Assembly: GCA_020636405.1 (NCBI GenBank)
Contig: JACJXW010000006.1
Span: 248,001-312,000, forward strand
Origin: Lewinellaceae bacterium
GTDB lineage: Bacteria > Bacteroidota > Bacteroidia > Chitinophagales > Saprospiraceae
DNA length: 64,000 nt
Direction of reading: 5' to 3'
Shown: one piece after another, positions 25,401 through 34,237 of the stretch
Position numbering within the stretch: the stretch's first letter is position 1
How the letters are laid out: each line of letters begins with the position of its first letter
The notes under the pieces: model-generated
Seen by the model: the letters and a program-made list of their open reading frames with translations, nothing else
The model's database searches: none
Told to the model about the DNA's origin: nothing
Made by a program: the position numbers and the translations under genes

Positions 25401-26777
25401 ATTGGCCGGGTCGGTGGGAGGATCCCAGAGCCTGATGGTATCAAAAACAGGCCAGAAGCGTTGCCCGGGACCCTCTTCCCTGAACTGATAGAATCCAGGA
25501 AAACATCCAATCCAGGTATCTCCCCTCTGGCCGCTATTGATGGAATACACCATGCCGAAGGAAGCATTGGGGAGGACAGGATTGAGGTCCAGCAGTTGGA
25601 GCCGGCTGCTTCCGGGCATCAGCTGATACATTCCATTGCGGATGTAATAATCCTCGCTTCCGCGGGTATGGCCGGCCTGCGGGAAGCTCATGGGGGCAAG
25701 CCTGAGCTGCCCGGAGGGGCCAGGATGCAGGAGGAAAAGAGAATCGCGCAACCCCTGTCGCATAGCCTGGGTAGGTTTTAGCTCAGGGACGTAAACATTG
25801 GAGGTGCCGTCCTTCAGGTTGATCCGACAAAGCTCCCGGGAAGACAGCCATAGTTCGCCGGCCCGCCCCGGTGGATGGAAAATGCCAGTTGGGGCGTAGG
25901 AAAGCAGTCCGCCCAGCGGAACATTCATAGGGGTGATCTGAAGGCTTTGGCTGTTCAGCTGGTAAACATTGCCGCTGCGTAGGCCTTCGGTGGCTGTCAG
26001 GATCCAGATCAGGCCGGGGACAGCCGGGGATTCATACAAGTGGATAATCTGTTCCCCGCGGGTTTTCCAGGGCACGGCCAGGGACCGGAATCCGTCGCCG
26101 GCAGGAACGTAAAGGTTGAGCCCCCGGTTGGTAGCCACCCAGATCTGCCCTTCCTGGCCTTCGATCATGGGGCTCAAAGGGCTGCCTGCCAGCGCGACAA
26201 CGGAAATGGTGTCCGAATTTAAAGAAAGCGCATTTTCAGGATGATGCCGGAAGTGATGCACCCGTCCGGTTGCAGGGTCCAGCCGTTCCAGTACCGGGAC
26301 CCCACCTTCTGTTTCCACAATGAGCCAAAGTACGCCCTTCTTACTCAGCATCATGCGCAGAACGTTATCGGATGCCAGGCTGGCGGGGTCGTCCTGGTGG
26401 TGCCGGAAATAAGCGAAGCGCCCGGTTTTCCTCTCCCATTTATGGACTCCGCCATCGTAAGTGGCCAGCCACATATTGTGCTGTTCGTCCTCCAGGATAT
26501 CCCAGATGAAATCGGAAAGGATAGAATCAGAATGGGTAACGTATTTCTTGTATGCCTTGAACCGGTGGCCGTCATAGCGGTAAAGGCCATTGGAGGAAGC
26601 ACACCAGAGAAAGCCGAAGTGATCCTGATGGATCTTATAGAACGCCATACCCATTCCGTCTTTTGGCCCGAAGTACCTCCATTGTTGCAAGGCCTGGCCG
26701 AAAGAAAAAACAGGGAAAGAGAGAACGAGCAACAGCGCCAGTCTCCAAGCTTGTTGTTTCCGTACTTCTTTACTCAA
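22434..26777 (-). CDS. Hybrid two-component system regulator (HTCS) of the glucan locus
   Basis: A 1447-residue one-polypeptide sensor-regulator. Order: signal peptide (about 1-28), some 14 two-component propeller strands (WIGT/WVATxxGL motifs) to about residue 770, a Y_Y_Y domain (about 790-870, YAFQLEGYETQW), one transmembrane helix near 885-905, HisKA with H953 in DIAHELRTPL, HATPase (DNALKF-like NLLSNALKF, DTGKGI), a receiver with phospho-acceptor D1246 (ISDIMMPEMDG) and a C-terminal AraC-type HTH (about 1340-1447, ending YFSRCFKKEFNISPKEARF). In Bacteroidota such proteins sense periplasmic oligosaccharide and activate the neighbouring locus. It closes the cluster, 116 bp after the phosphorylase gene; that gap holds a 14-bp palindrome. 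Confidence 0.97.
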   Translation of the reverse strand: MSKEVRKQQAWRLALLLVLSFPVFSFGQALQQWRYFGPKDGMGMAFYKIHQDHFGFLWCASSNGLYRYDGHRFKAYKKYVTHSDSILSDFIWDILEDEQHNMWLATYDGGVHKWERKTGRFAYFRHHQDDPASLASDNVLRMMLSKKGVLWLIVETEGGVPVLERLDPATGRVHHFRHHPENALSLNSDTISVVALAGSPLSPMIEGQEGQIWVATNRGLNLYVPAGDGFRSLAVPWKTRGEQIIHLYESPAVPGLIWILTATEGLRSGNVYQLNSQSLQITPMNVPLGGLLSYAPTGIFHPPGRAGELWLSSRELCRINLKDGTSNVYVPELKPTQAMRQGLRDSLFLLHPGPSGQLRLAPMSFPQAGHTRGSEDYYIRNGMYQLMPGSSRLQLLDLNPVLPNASFGMVYSINSGQRGDTWIGCFPGFYQFREEGPGQRFWPVFDTIRLWDPPTDPANLSAWAAIERPDGILWVATFTGGLKRIGLQTGAITHFRHSDDAPTSIADDKVYALFEDEEAGKLWIGTDTGLDWVELAALGRANPDLVFHHQDLGSALADKQITSISRGPDGLLWIGTTSEGLLLFDAANETIVAQYNGEAGEGGELNSPFINTVFTDSQGCAWIANGMGGLCQAMPREETPNRYAFQCHLEGMYIVDIVEMADGRLWLAAMNYGIAIFDPKTQKHELWNMENHLNRNSVLGIEQGQNGKIWFTSLGISRYDPRHGTFRHFGQEAGIKDEDPGRLLFTLRDGRMIYSSINGWLQVFDPGQLVDNPTPPQVAITGLQYYDQAKKANVPLHLDENIEVAGGVHLAYHQQPFVVEYVGIDLNDPQGVQYAFQLEGYETQWNNTRERSSGRYLKVPPGKYTFLLKAANSDGQWTAEPLRFQVTISPPLWQTRPAILAYCLAAMFLLYWLFTFQRRRMRLNAQLEFKQREAEQLKELDAIKARFFTDIAHELRTPLTVIGGVAEQLREDAMPNLKKGLEMILRNARQLLRLANQLLDLSMVESGSMEVNRVQSDVISFIRATQEPFAALAAGKGIRWKARHQARSLEMDYDPDKLQKILSNLLSNALKFTPRGGAVTLSTLEVTINGAPHLQVTVEDTGKGIPAGELPHIFERGFRGRSVHPGAGIGLALTRELVSLLGGTIEAQSPDGAGATFRLLLPIRNQGPRAAVPFVSPVEESLPQSAKKISSGSHRGLNLLIVEDNEDVIHYLSVILHSDYSLAVARNGKEGLEMAAREVPDIIISDIMMPEMDGLELCRQLKNRLETSHIPILLLTARSDVRSRTQGYETGADAYLPKPFDKKELLAQLRQLTENRTRLQRHLRATLLHGAPTAGFTPKPDREEEFLLQAYQVVVDNLSNVDFGPAELQLAMKMSKTQLHNKLTALAGRSTALFIRGIRLKYAKQALEQNPDLTVKQAAYDFGFKDPNYFSRCFKKEFNISPKEARF

Positions 26778-26857
26778 TGGAAAAGCTTTACTCTTGAGTT
26801 TTTAATGGAATGATAACAATGATTAATATATAGTTGGTTCCGACAGCTTTTTCGGTT

Positions 26858-26871
26858 AGAAGTTAACTTCT
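26858..26871. promoter_or_regulatory. Candidate operator palindrome
   Basis: AGAAGTTAACTTCT is a perfect 14-bp palindrome between the phosphorylase stop and the hybrid regulator start, 80 bp upstream of the regulator ATG. It could be an operator for autoregulation; no second copy has been confirmed elsewhere. Confidence 0.35.
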
Positions 26872-26893
26872 GCCCTTTCACTTTCACTTTCCA

Positions 26894-29800
26894 TTAAACC
26901 AGTTTCAAAGGGCCATGCAATCCAGGTGTCAGTTTTACTTCTACCTGGGTTATGGCTCCGCTGCGCGCAAAGATTTGAGCACTTTCCTCCGGGCCAATTG
27001 CGTTCCCTTCGATAGTCTTTGTTTTTCCATCGCTATAGGCCAGGGTGATTTCCGGGGCGTCGGACAAATGGTAAACGAACGGCACCTGGCAGTAGGTAAA
27101 GCCCAGGCTCCCTGCCGGTAGTTTCAGCTGCTGTTCCTCCCCGGAAATATCGAAGTACCGAAATGTGGTGGGGCTTGGCAGGAACTCCTGTCGGGTTAGG
27201 AGGGCAGGATCAAAGGATATGCAGCCGTTGTGCACGGAAACGCCCAGTTCTCCAAACCTGGAAAGGATATCTTCTTTTACCTGGCCGGTCATGCCTGGCT
27301 GCTGAGCTCCGGCATTGCCGGGAGTGTGGGAATAGGGGTCGCTGGGGAAAGCACCGTATTCTTCCGGCGTTTTATTGAATCCGATACCTTCGCGGATGTC
27401 AAAGTAATGCCGGGCCAGTTGCTGTACTGTTGCCGCATTTTCTCCCCGCTCGATGGCCCATTGATGGTTCTCCTGGGCGGCAAGCAGCAGCTTGGAAACC
27501 ATATGCCAGTAAATGCAACCCAGGCCTTCGTATCCAAAGAAAGTACCTGACCTCCCGGTGAAGGACTGGTGGTCGAAGATCTGTTCAAAAGCACTTAAAA
27601 GGAGTTGCCGGTCTTTTTGGGCCAGCTCCGCGTAACCGGACTGGCTCAATTCCTGAAGTGCCTTTTCTACGCTTCTGGCGTTGTTGAAACTCCCATTGAA
27701 GTGGTATCGGCCGAAGGGGTCGCGCTCTACCAGTTGGGAATTGCCAGCTCCTATGAACTTTTGGATGAGTTCCGATTGCTTTACTACGTCCTCAGGGATG
27801 TTGTTCTTCTCTTTAAACCGTGGTAATTGCCGGTCGGGATAGAGGATGTAGCTGTGTTGATCCTCCCGGTACATGCTGCTGTTGCGCAGAGCCTGCAGCA
27901 GTTCAATGCTTTCCTGTGCAGACAGGAAGCCTGAACTCAGCACGGCCACCTGGCCTTCCAGCATTTCGTAAAGGTGGCGCACGGAGATCTCCTCTTCGTT
28001 TTTCACCTTCAAAAGGTTATAGGAATGGTAGAGGTTGTCGGGCCGCTTATTGGCCCGGATAGTATGGCCGGCGTAGTGCAGGGACAAGTCAAAAAAGTGC
28101 AGCAGGCTCTTGGGGCTTATCTGTTTTTTCTTGCCGGAAAACCCCTCTTCGTAAATGCGTTGCCGGTATCGGCTACCCGCCTGCCCCAGGGCGTCCAAAA
28201 TGGTTTTTCTGTCTTTGTCGGAAATGGGGCCATTGAGCCGATCTTGGTGTTGCTCCAGCGCTTGGGTAATGTCCTGCAGGAGTTCAGCTACTTCTTCTGA
28301 AAGCGCTATGGGCTGATCTTCCCGGCTGAAGAGCTGCCGGCAAAACTGCTGGAAGCGGAAGATGTAATAGAGCGTTACCATGGATACCCCGTGGCCGACC
28401 AGGGCGTTGTTGGCGTCGTTCCACTCGGGGCGCTGGGTATTCAGCCATATGCCTCCTTCTGGTATGAAGTTGGAAAACTTGGACAGCACCGAAACCAATA
28501 GTTTTTCCGTGAGGTTGGCCAGGTATGCCTGTCCCTCCCCATCAGGCACCAGCTTGCCATCGGCGCCCACTTGTTGAACCCGGCCCTGAATAACAGCTTC
28601 CAAATGATCGTCGAAGTCTACCGTGTCGTAGGGATCCTTCAGCAGGGCATCATAGGGGCGGATCCGGTAGGGCACGTTGGCGTAGGAGAACCTTGGCTGG
28701 TACAACATGCCACTCAGGGCCTGGGGATGATGCTTCTGGCTCAGTTCCAGCAATTTCAGCAGGTAGATGATCTGATGGTCGCCCCAGTAGCCGATATAAG
28801 ACCAGGGGTCGTCGGGTTCGATCACCTCCCAGTCGATCCCGTCGCGGGTAATGCGGTAGGGGTTGTAGCCGTCCGGGGTTGAAGCGTTGACAAACTTGGC
28901 GATCATACTTTCGATGAAGCCGGGGTAGGAGAGCGCCAGGGCCTCCCAGTTTTGGAAGATGTCTCGCCAGTTGCCCTGGTAGTAAAGCTTTTGGGAACCG
29001 TCTTCTTCTTTGATCTCAATGGAGAAGCGGTTCCAGGGGCGGCTGGGGTCGCCGTGGCGGCGGCTGAAAGTGAGGGGGAGGTATTCTGCACAAAGGCGCT
29101 GCAGGTGGGGTTGGCCGGTAGCGGCGGCTTTGGAAAGCAACTCGGGGTAGGCAATCCTATCCGGCAGCGTATCGAAGAATGATCGGTATTCCTTGAACAG
29201 GGCCTTGTTGGTATTTTGGATAAAGCGGAGGAGGTCGGCCTTTTCGAGTCCATAGTTGTGGACGAATACGCCACCCCGCATAAGGTTGAAGAGTACGTTG
29301 GAAAAATGGCGGTAGGAAGCTTCCGGGTGGTTGGCCTGTTGAAGGCCGTCGGCACTACCCACGATGCGAGTGAGATTACGGCTGCCTTTGGCGATATCTG
29401 CTTCCAGGAGGCCGGGCAGATCGCCGACTTCCTGAAGCATCTTTTCCAATGCTGCTACATCCGATGGCCCTTGGTTCAACTCGGCAACGATATACCATTC
29501 CCGGCTCTGTCCCACCGCCAGGTTTAAAGTACTATTGATAAAATAGGCGCCGCGCTCGGCGCGTATGTCCTCTTCCTGACGGATCTTTCCGCCCTGCCGG
29601 AAACGGTCCAATTGCAGGGCGGAGAGCAGGTAACGGCTTTCCGGCAGGCCGGTGCTCCATACCGTGGTGGCCTTCAGCGCTTCGCTGGGCTCGGCTTTAT
29701 CGACCGGGATGGAGCTGAGGAGGAACAGCCCTATGCCCGTCTCCGGCAGCAACTCATTCTTTTTGTAGGCGTCGACCAGGGTACTTCGCTCGTTCTGCAT

Positions 29801-30376
29801 GTTCTTGTCGACCCCATAGGGCAAGAGGTTCTGTATGCCGTCCAGCATTTCTACCTGCACCTTCCTGCCGCCGGTATTTTTCAGGCTGGCCTTTCTCACA
29901 AAACCGTATTCCTCACTGTTGTACCAGCCGTAACGGAAGGTAAGCCCCAGGGCCTCGTTGGCCTCTTCAAAGAGGATCTTGTTGCCCAGGGTGTTCTTAT
30001 ACAAATGGCGGTGAATGGGATAGAGGCCCTGGTGCCGCTGAGAGAAGGGCTCCCAGAGATAGGCCTTTCCCTCGGCCCTCACCAGAAGGATCGTCTTGCT
30101 ACCGGTAGTTTCCGTAGCATCGTGGATCTTATCGTCGGTGGTGTAGGGGAAAAGGGCGGTTTCAGGGTTGCGGCGCCCTGCCGTCAGGCTACCGTTGCTG
30201 GAGATGAACAGCCAATGGTCAGAGTCGCTGACAATGGTCATAAAAAAAGGGCGCATCTGATCGTAATGGCTTATTCGGTAAAAGGGTTCTCCTGCCAGTT
30301 CGACATAGGCGCCGCTCACCTCTTTCGTGTTTATTTGCTGTGGTGTATTTCCGATGAGAATTGCTGTGTCTTTCAT
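26894..30376 (-). CDS. Large glycoside phosphorylase, GH94/GH149/GH161-like (beta-1,3-glucan phosphorylase candidate)
   Basis: A 1160-residue protein without signal peptide, thus cytoplasmic. The N-terminal part (about 20-330) is a beta-sandwich with WEPFSQRHQG and RYGWYNSEEYGFVRKASLKN; the centre is an (alpha/alpha)6 barrel with YYQGNWRDIFQNWEAL, WSYIGYWGDHQIIYLLKLLEL and RPEWNDANNALVGHG, where D654 aligns with the catalytic acid of clan GH-Q phosphorylases. The size and WNDANN form fit GH149/GH161 better than the shorter GH94 cellobiose phosphorylases. Known GH161 and GH149 enzymes cleave beta-1,3-glucan oligosaccharides with phosphate to glucose-1-phosphate, matching the GH16/GH3 neighbours. 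It starts 62 bp after a GH3 gene. The family call is from motifs and context; exact family needs a profile search. Confidence 0.75.
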   Translation of the reverse strand: MKDTAILIGNTPQQINTKEVSGAYVELAGEPFYRISHYDQMRPFFMTIVSDSDHWLFISSNGSLTAGRRNPETALFPYTTDDKIHDATETTGSKTILLVRAEGKAYLWEPFSQRHQGLYPIHRHLYKNTLGNKILFEEANEALGLTFRYGWYNSEEYGFVRKASLKNTGGRKVQVEMLDGIQNLLPYGVDKNMQNERSTLVDAYKKNELLPETGIGLFLLSSIPVDKAEPSEALKATTVWSTGLPESRYLLSALQLDRFRQGGKIRQEEDIRAERGAYFINSTLNLAVGQSREWYIVAELNQGPSDVAALEKMLQEVGDLPGLLEADIAKGSRNLTRIVGSADGLQQANHPEASYRHFSNVLFNLMRGGVFVHNYGLEKADLLRFIQNTNKALFKEYRSFFDTLPDRIAYPELLSKAAATGQPHLQRLCAEYLPLTFSRRHGDPSRPWNRFSIEIKEEDGSQKLYYQGNWRDIFQNWEALALSYPGFIESMIAKFVNASTPDGYNPYRITRDGIDWEVIEPDDPWSYIGYWGDHQIIYLLKLLELSQKHHPQALSGMLYQPRFSYANVPYRIRPYDALLKDPYDTVDFDDHLEAVIQGRVQQVGADGKLVPDGEGQAYLANLTEKLLVSVLSKFSNFIPEGGIWLNTQRPEWNDANNALVGHGVSMVTLYYIFRFQQFCRQLFSREDQPIALSEEVAELLQDITQALEQHQDRLNGPISDKDRKTILDALGQAGSRYRQRIYEEGFSGKKKQISPKSLLHFFDLSLHYAGHTIRANKRPDNLYHSYNLLKVKNEEEISVRHLYEMLEGQVAVLSSGFLSAQESIELLQALRNSSMYREDQHSYILYPDRQLPRFKEKNNIPEDVVKQSELIQKFIGAGNSQLVERDPFGRYHFNGSFNNARSVEKALQELSQSGYAELAQKDRQLLLSAFEQIFDHQSFTGRSGTFFGYEGLGCIYWHMVSKLLLAAQENHQWAIERGENAATVQQLARHYFDIREGIGFNKTPEEYGAFPSDPYSHTPGNAGAQQPGMTGQVKEDILSRFGELGVSVHNGCISFDPALLTRQEFLPSPTTFRYFDISGEEQQLKLPAGSLGFTYCQVPFVYHLSDAPEITLAYSDGKTKTIEGNAIGPEESAQIFARSGAITQVEVKLTPGLHGPLKLV

Positions 30377-30438
30377 AATGTCGGTTTAAAGTGCTTTTAG
30401 TTGCCCTCATCCGCAGCCAACGGGGCTTTGTCCTTCTG

Positions 30439-32718
30439 TTAATCCTCCCTGAGGAAGAAATCGCGAGATAGTTGGTCAATGCTGATCGTGAACTCCCCCT
30501 GTTCGGCTACCCACTGGTTGTACCGGTTGACGAATTGCAGGTCTTCGGTATACAAGGTAAAAGCTACCCTCCGGCTTTCTCCGGGTATCAGGCTGGCCTT
30601 TGCGAACCGTTTCAACTGCCGGACAGGAGGGGTGACAGAGGCCACCTTGTCCGTCAGAAAAAGTTGAACGGTTTCCGTACCTGTTCTGGAGCCGGTATTG
30701 GTAACCCTTACCGACACCTGCAGGCTGTCGCCAGGGCCAACCTCCAGGGGGCTTACTTCAAGCTCGTCATAGGCGAACGTCGTATATGAAAGCCCGAACC
30801 CGAATTCGAACTGGGGGTTAAAGGCCTCGAACCCCCAATTGACGTCCCGCTCTTCGGACCGGGTGTGGTCATAAGCAAACAGGGAACCGGTGTAGCGTGG
30901 GTAGGTGTAGGGCAGTTTTCCGCCCGGATTGTATTCCCCCGTCAGTACTTCGGCGATGGCCCTGCCCCCTTCGTTGCCGGGATAGTATGCCATCAATATA
31001 GCATCTGCCAGAGGTTCTATATCGCTGATGACCCGGGGGCGGCCCTCCAGCAAAACCAGTATGATGGGTTTGCCGGTTTGAGCGAGCGCTTTTACCAGTT
31101 CCCGCTGGGCAGCAGGCATGGACAGGTCTTCTATATCGCTGGGTTTCTCCGTCGCTGGGCGTTCGCCCAGGCAGATGATGATGGCGTCGGCTGTGGCGGC
31201 TTTCCGGACGGCCTCTGCGGTATTGATATCTTCTTCGTAATCTGTTCCCTGCGCATAAATCACCCGGCTTGCTCCAAGTTTATCCTGCAGCGCTTCCAGG
31301 ACGGTCAATTTTTCTTCGTCGTTGTATTCCGTTTCCTGCCCGCTGAAGGTCCTGGACCAGGCTCCGTTGAGATAGTTCAGGGAATTGGCCGCTACGCCGG
31401 TGACGAGCACCTTTTTTTCTTTAGACAGGGGTAAGGCGGCTTTCTCATTCTTCAACAAGGTCAGGCTTTCCAGAGCTGCCTGAAAGCTGGCCCCGGCGAA
31501 GGCCTCGGAGGCAAATTCCGGATAGGCACTTGCCGGATAAACAGTTTGCTCAAACAAGCCCAGCTTCATTTTAAGGGTGAGGATGCGCCGCACCGCGTCA
31601 TTGATCCGGGCCATTGGCACGGCGCCCTCCTTTACCAACTCCACCAGGTCGGTGGCAAAGCTGGCATCATAGGGTTCCATAACCATATCCAGGCCGGCAT
31701 TGACTGCCAGTTGGACCGCGTGCTTTTCATCTTCAGCTACCCGGTGTACCCCCACCAGGTTGTCCACGTCGGCCCAGTCGGATATGACCACACCCTCAAA
31801 GCCCAGTTCTCCCTTGAGCAGATCGGTGATCAGGTATTTGTCGATGTGGCAGGGGATGGCGTTAACAGAGCCGGAGTTGAGCATGATCGACTGCGCTCCA
31901 TTTTTGATGGCCGACACAAAGGGCGGAAGGTAATATTGCCGTAGCATATACTCCGGAAGGTAAACAGGGGAGCGGTCTTTACCATTAAAAGGATTGCCGT
32001 ACCCGATAAAGTGCTTGGGGCAAACGGCTATCGAATAGGGGCCGTTGATGCCATCTCCCTGGGCGCCCTGCAGATAGGCGTCCCCCATCACCTGATTGAT
32101 GTAGGTGTCTTCTCCGAAAGTTTCGGAAATGCGTCCCCAGAGGGGGTGTTTGGCAACATCAAGGGTGGGGCCATAAACCCAGGGAATACCCGAAGCCTTG
32201 GCTTCGTAGGCGGTGATTTGTCCCATTGACCTGGCCAGTTCCGGGTTTCGGGTAGCTGCCAGGCCGATCTGATGCGGGAAGAGGGTAGAGCCGACGGTAT
32301 AATTGGCGCCATGCACGCCGTCTATGCCATAGATCACCGGTATGCCCAGGCGGGTTTCCTTCAGGGCTACCTCTTGGATGCGTCCGATAAAGTAGCGCCA
32401 TTCCTCCGTCGTCAGCGGGTATTTGCCCATGTTCTGAACCGAACCGACAAGATGTTCCTGGATCAGGCCGTAGAGCTTTGCCGAGTCGAACCGGATGGTG
32501 TCCTGGCCGCCGTAGAAATCTCCCTCACACAGGGCCTTAAGCCCCACGTTGACCATTTGCCCGGCCTTTTCTTCGAGGGTCATTCGGTTGAGCAGGGCTT
32601 CGACTTTCCGGTTGATTTCAGCTTCTTTATCCATGCTTGCTTTCTGTCCTACAGAAAATATCGGTAGTAATAATAAGAACATAAACCAGCAACTAACGGG
32701 CCAACCTTTCAAAAACAT
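30439..32718 (-). CDS. GH3 beta-glucosidase, periplasmic (copy near phosphorylase)
   Basis: I start at the ATG at 32718, which puts a signal peptide (MFLKGWPVSCWFMFLLLLPIF, cut near SVGQ) at the front; the upstream start adds 25 polar residues. The 759-residue protein has the GH3 TIM barrel (GIPVIYGIDGVHGANY, KHFIGYG), nucleophile D314 in VISDWADVDNL, the alpha/beta sandwich domain and a C-terminal fibronectin-III-like domain (LEVGPGDSLQVSVRVTNTG). Such enzymes remove terminal glucose from beta-glucan oligosaccharides in the periplasm. It is one of two GH3 genes in the locus and differs clearly in sequence from the other. Confidence 0.93.
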   Translation of the reverse strand: MFLKGWPVSCWFMFLLLLPIFSVGQKASMDKEAEINRKVEALLNRMTLEEKAGQMVNVGLKALCEGDFYGGQDTIRFDSAKLYGLIQEHLVGSVQNMGKYPLTTEEWRYFIGRIQEVALKETRLGIPVIYGIDGVHGANYTVGSTLFPHQIGLAATRNPELARSMGQITAYEAKASGIPWVYGPTLDVAKHPLWGRISETFGEDTYINQVMGDAYLQGAQGDGINGPYSIAVCPKHFIGYGNPFNGKDRSPVYLPEYMLRQYYLPPFVSAIKNGAQSIMLNSGSVNAIPCHIDKYLITDLLKGELGFEGVVISDWADVDNLVGVHRVAEDEKHAVQLAVNAGLDMVMEPYDASFATDLVELVKEGAVPMARINDAVRRILTLKMKLGLFEQTVYPASAYPEFASEAFAGASFQAALESLTLLKNEKAALPLSKEKKVLVTGVAANSLNYLNGAWSRTFSGQETEYNDEEKLTVLEALQDKLGASRVIYAQGTDYEEDINTAEAVRKAATADAIIICLGERPATEKPSDIEDLSMPAAQRELVKALAQTGKPIILVLLEGRPRVISDIEPLADAILMAYYPGNEGGRAIAEVLTGEYNPGGKLPYTYPRYTGSLFAYDHTRSEERDVNWGFEAFNPQFEFGFGLSYTTFAYDELEVSPLEVGPGDSLQVSVRVTNTGSRTGTETVQLFLTDKVASVTPPVRQLKRFAKASLIPGESRRVAFTLYTEDLQFVNRYNQWVAEQGEFTISIDQLSRDFFLRED

Positions 32719-32789
32719 AATATGTGATGTTATATCGTGGGTATCAGGTTGTCTTAGAGGTGGCTTGCTGGCGGAGGGCGCCAAATAAT

Positions 32790-32850
32790 TCATGCAAAGG
32801 CGCGGAGAGCGCAGTGTTTATCGCAATCTCCGCGTCTCGGCGTGAAACAT
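32790..32850. repeat. Intergenic GCGCGGAGA-type inverted repeat (locus E)
   Basis: Between the GH3 and GH-A genes, CGCGGAGA at 32801-32808 pairs with TCTCCGCG at 32827-32834, and both arms continue with further degenerate copies (GAGCGCAG; TCTCGGCG). It is the GC-rich counterpart of the opposed-arm loci elsewhere in the window and might also attenuate transcription between the two genes. Confidence 0.55.
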
Positions 32851-32895
32851 TACTCAGCGGCCTCCAGTTGGGAGCCTCTTTTTAGACAGCCTCGG

Positions 32896-34209
32896 TTACT
32901 CTTTTACAAAGAACGGGATATTGGCATGCGCGGCATGCCCCTTACCATCCATTACGTAGATGAATAAGCGGTAAGGCCCGGTTTTTTCCGGTGCTTTGAA
33001 GCGGGCTTCAGATGCCGGTTCGCCTTCGAATAAGCCCTGAATCACCTCCGGGGTAGGCTCAAAATCGCCGCCGTCACCCAGTTGAGTGCTTTCCGGCATC
33101 ACTTCCCATTTGTAGGAAAGGGCGTCTCCGTCCGGATCGGTGGAGAATACCTGGGCGTTGTAGGTTTTACCCGGTTCGAGGTAGACGTTGTCGTAAGCCG
33201 TCTTCCCTTCCAGAAGGAAGGAGTCCAGGCTGGGCGTGCGGTTTTCCGGCCATTTGCCGTTCCAGATGTAGTGCATGACGTCGACGGATTCGGTCTCGTC
33301 ACCCGATTCCAAGAATATGCCGTACCAGGTGGGAGTGCGTTCCTGCTTTTGCCCCCAGAGGAAGACGTAGGAGCCGATACACTTATCTTTGTAGGGTTCG
33401 ATGGCTGTCCGGTAGCGTTCCAGATAGGCCTTGGCCTTTACGCTGCTGTTGTTCTCGATCGGCGCTTCCCATTCCGTTTTAGGCACCTCCCAGTGACCCG
33501 TGGCGCCCCATTCGGTGACCATATAGGGCTTTTCCCAGTTGACCTCCTCCAGATAGCGGGGGAGATTGACCAGGTCGGCATACATCTGTATTCCGAGCAG
33601 GTCGATGTCCGGCGCACGTTGTTTGATATCGGATACCAGTTCTTTACTGATGCCGGCCAGGGTAGTGGTGGTCAGGTGGTTAGGGTCGGTTTCGTGAATG
33701 TATTCGGAGATCTGGTTGACGGCGTCCCAAACCTTGGGGTTGGTGGCCCGCAGGTTGAGTTCATTGCCAATGGCCCAGATGATCAGAGCAGGGTGGTCCT
33801 TATACATTTGGATCTCCTGCTTAATGCGCTCGAACTGTTCGGCTACCGCCGCTTCGTCGTTGTAGTCGAACCCATGGCGTTCGCGGGCGACTTCAATCCC
33901 CATGGTGACGTACAGCCCGTTGGCGTGGGCGCGGTCGAGCACCTCTTTGCCGCTCTGCCGGCCGTTGTCCGTTCTCCAGGTGCGGAAAGAGTTGCCGCCA
34001 TGCTCGGCGAGTTTTTCAATATCCCCGAACTCCAGCCCTGCACCCTTGATCCAGAACGGCTCACCGGCCACATAGAGTTGAAATGCTCCGTTTTCCTGCT
34101 TGATCTCTACCTTCACCGGGCCCTGGGCTCCTTCCTGGCTGGTTTCCCCTTTGGGAGTACAGGCCAGGAGGAGGGCGGCGAGGAGAGAGAGAAATATGCT
34201 ATTTTTCAT
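32896..34209 (-). CDS. Clan GH-A glycosidase lipoprotein (GH158/GH2-like), endo-beta-glucanase candidate
   Basis: A 437-residue lipoprotein: signal peptide with lipobox LLAC (Cys17), then a TIM barrel. The acid/base is E150 in IIWAIGNELN and the nucleophile E233 in YMVTEWGATGHW, the order and strand positions of clan GH-A (GH2, GH5, GH158). Its length, lipidation and a C-terminal Ig-like domain of about 100 residues (PGKTYNAQVFSTDPDGDALSYKWEV) resemble the GH158 endo-beta-1,3-glucanases described in Bacteroides laminarin loci, but GH2-type barrels look similar. It probably faces the cell surface or periplasm. It lies 28 bp downstream of the MFS porter gene. Confidence 0.8.
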   Translation of the reverse strand: MKNSIFLSLLAALLLACTPKGETSQEGAQGPVKVEIKQENGAFQLYVAGEPFWIKGAGLEFGDIEKLAEHGGNSFRTWRTDNGRQSGKEVLDRAHANGLYVTMGIEVARERHGFDYNDEAAVAEQFERIKQEIQMYKDHPALIIWAIGNELNLRATNPKVWDAVNQISEYIHETDPNHLTTTTLAGISKELVSDIKQRAPDIDLLGIQMYADLVNLPRYLEEVNWEKPYMVTEWGATGHWEVPKTEWEAPIENNSSVKAKAYLERYRTAIEPYKDKCIGSYVFLWGQKQERTPTWYGIFLESGDETESVDVMHYIWNGKWPENRTPSLDSFLLEGKTAYDNVYLEPGKTYNAQVFSTDPDGDALSYKWEVMPESTQLGDGGDFEPTPEVIQGLFEGEPASEARFKAPEKTGPYRLFIYVMDGKGHAAHANIPFFVKE

Positions 34210-34237
34210 GATCTTTGGTTGTTTTTGACTACCTGAT

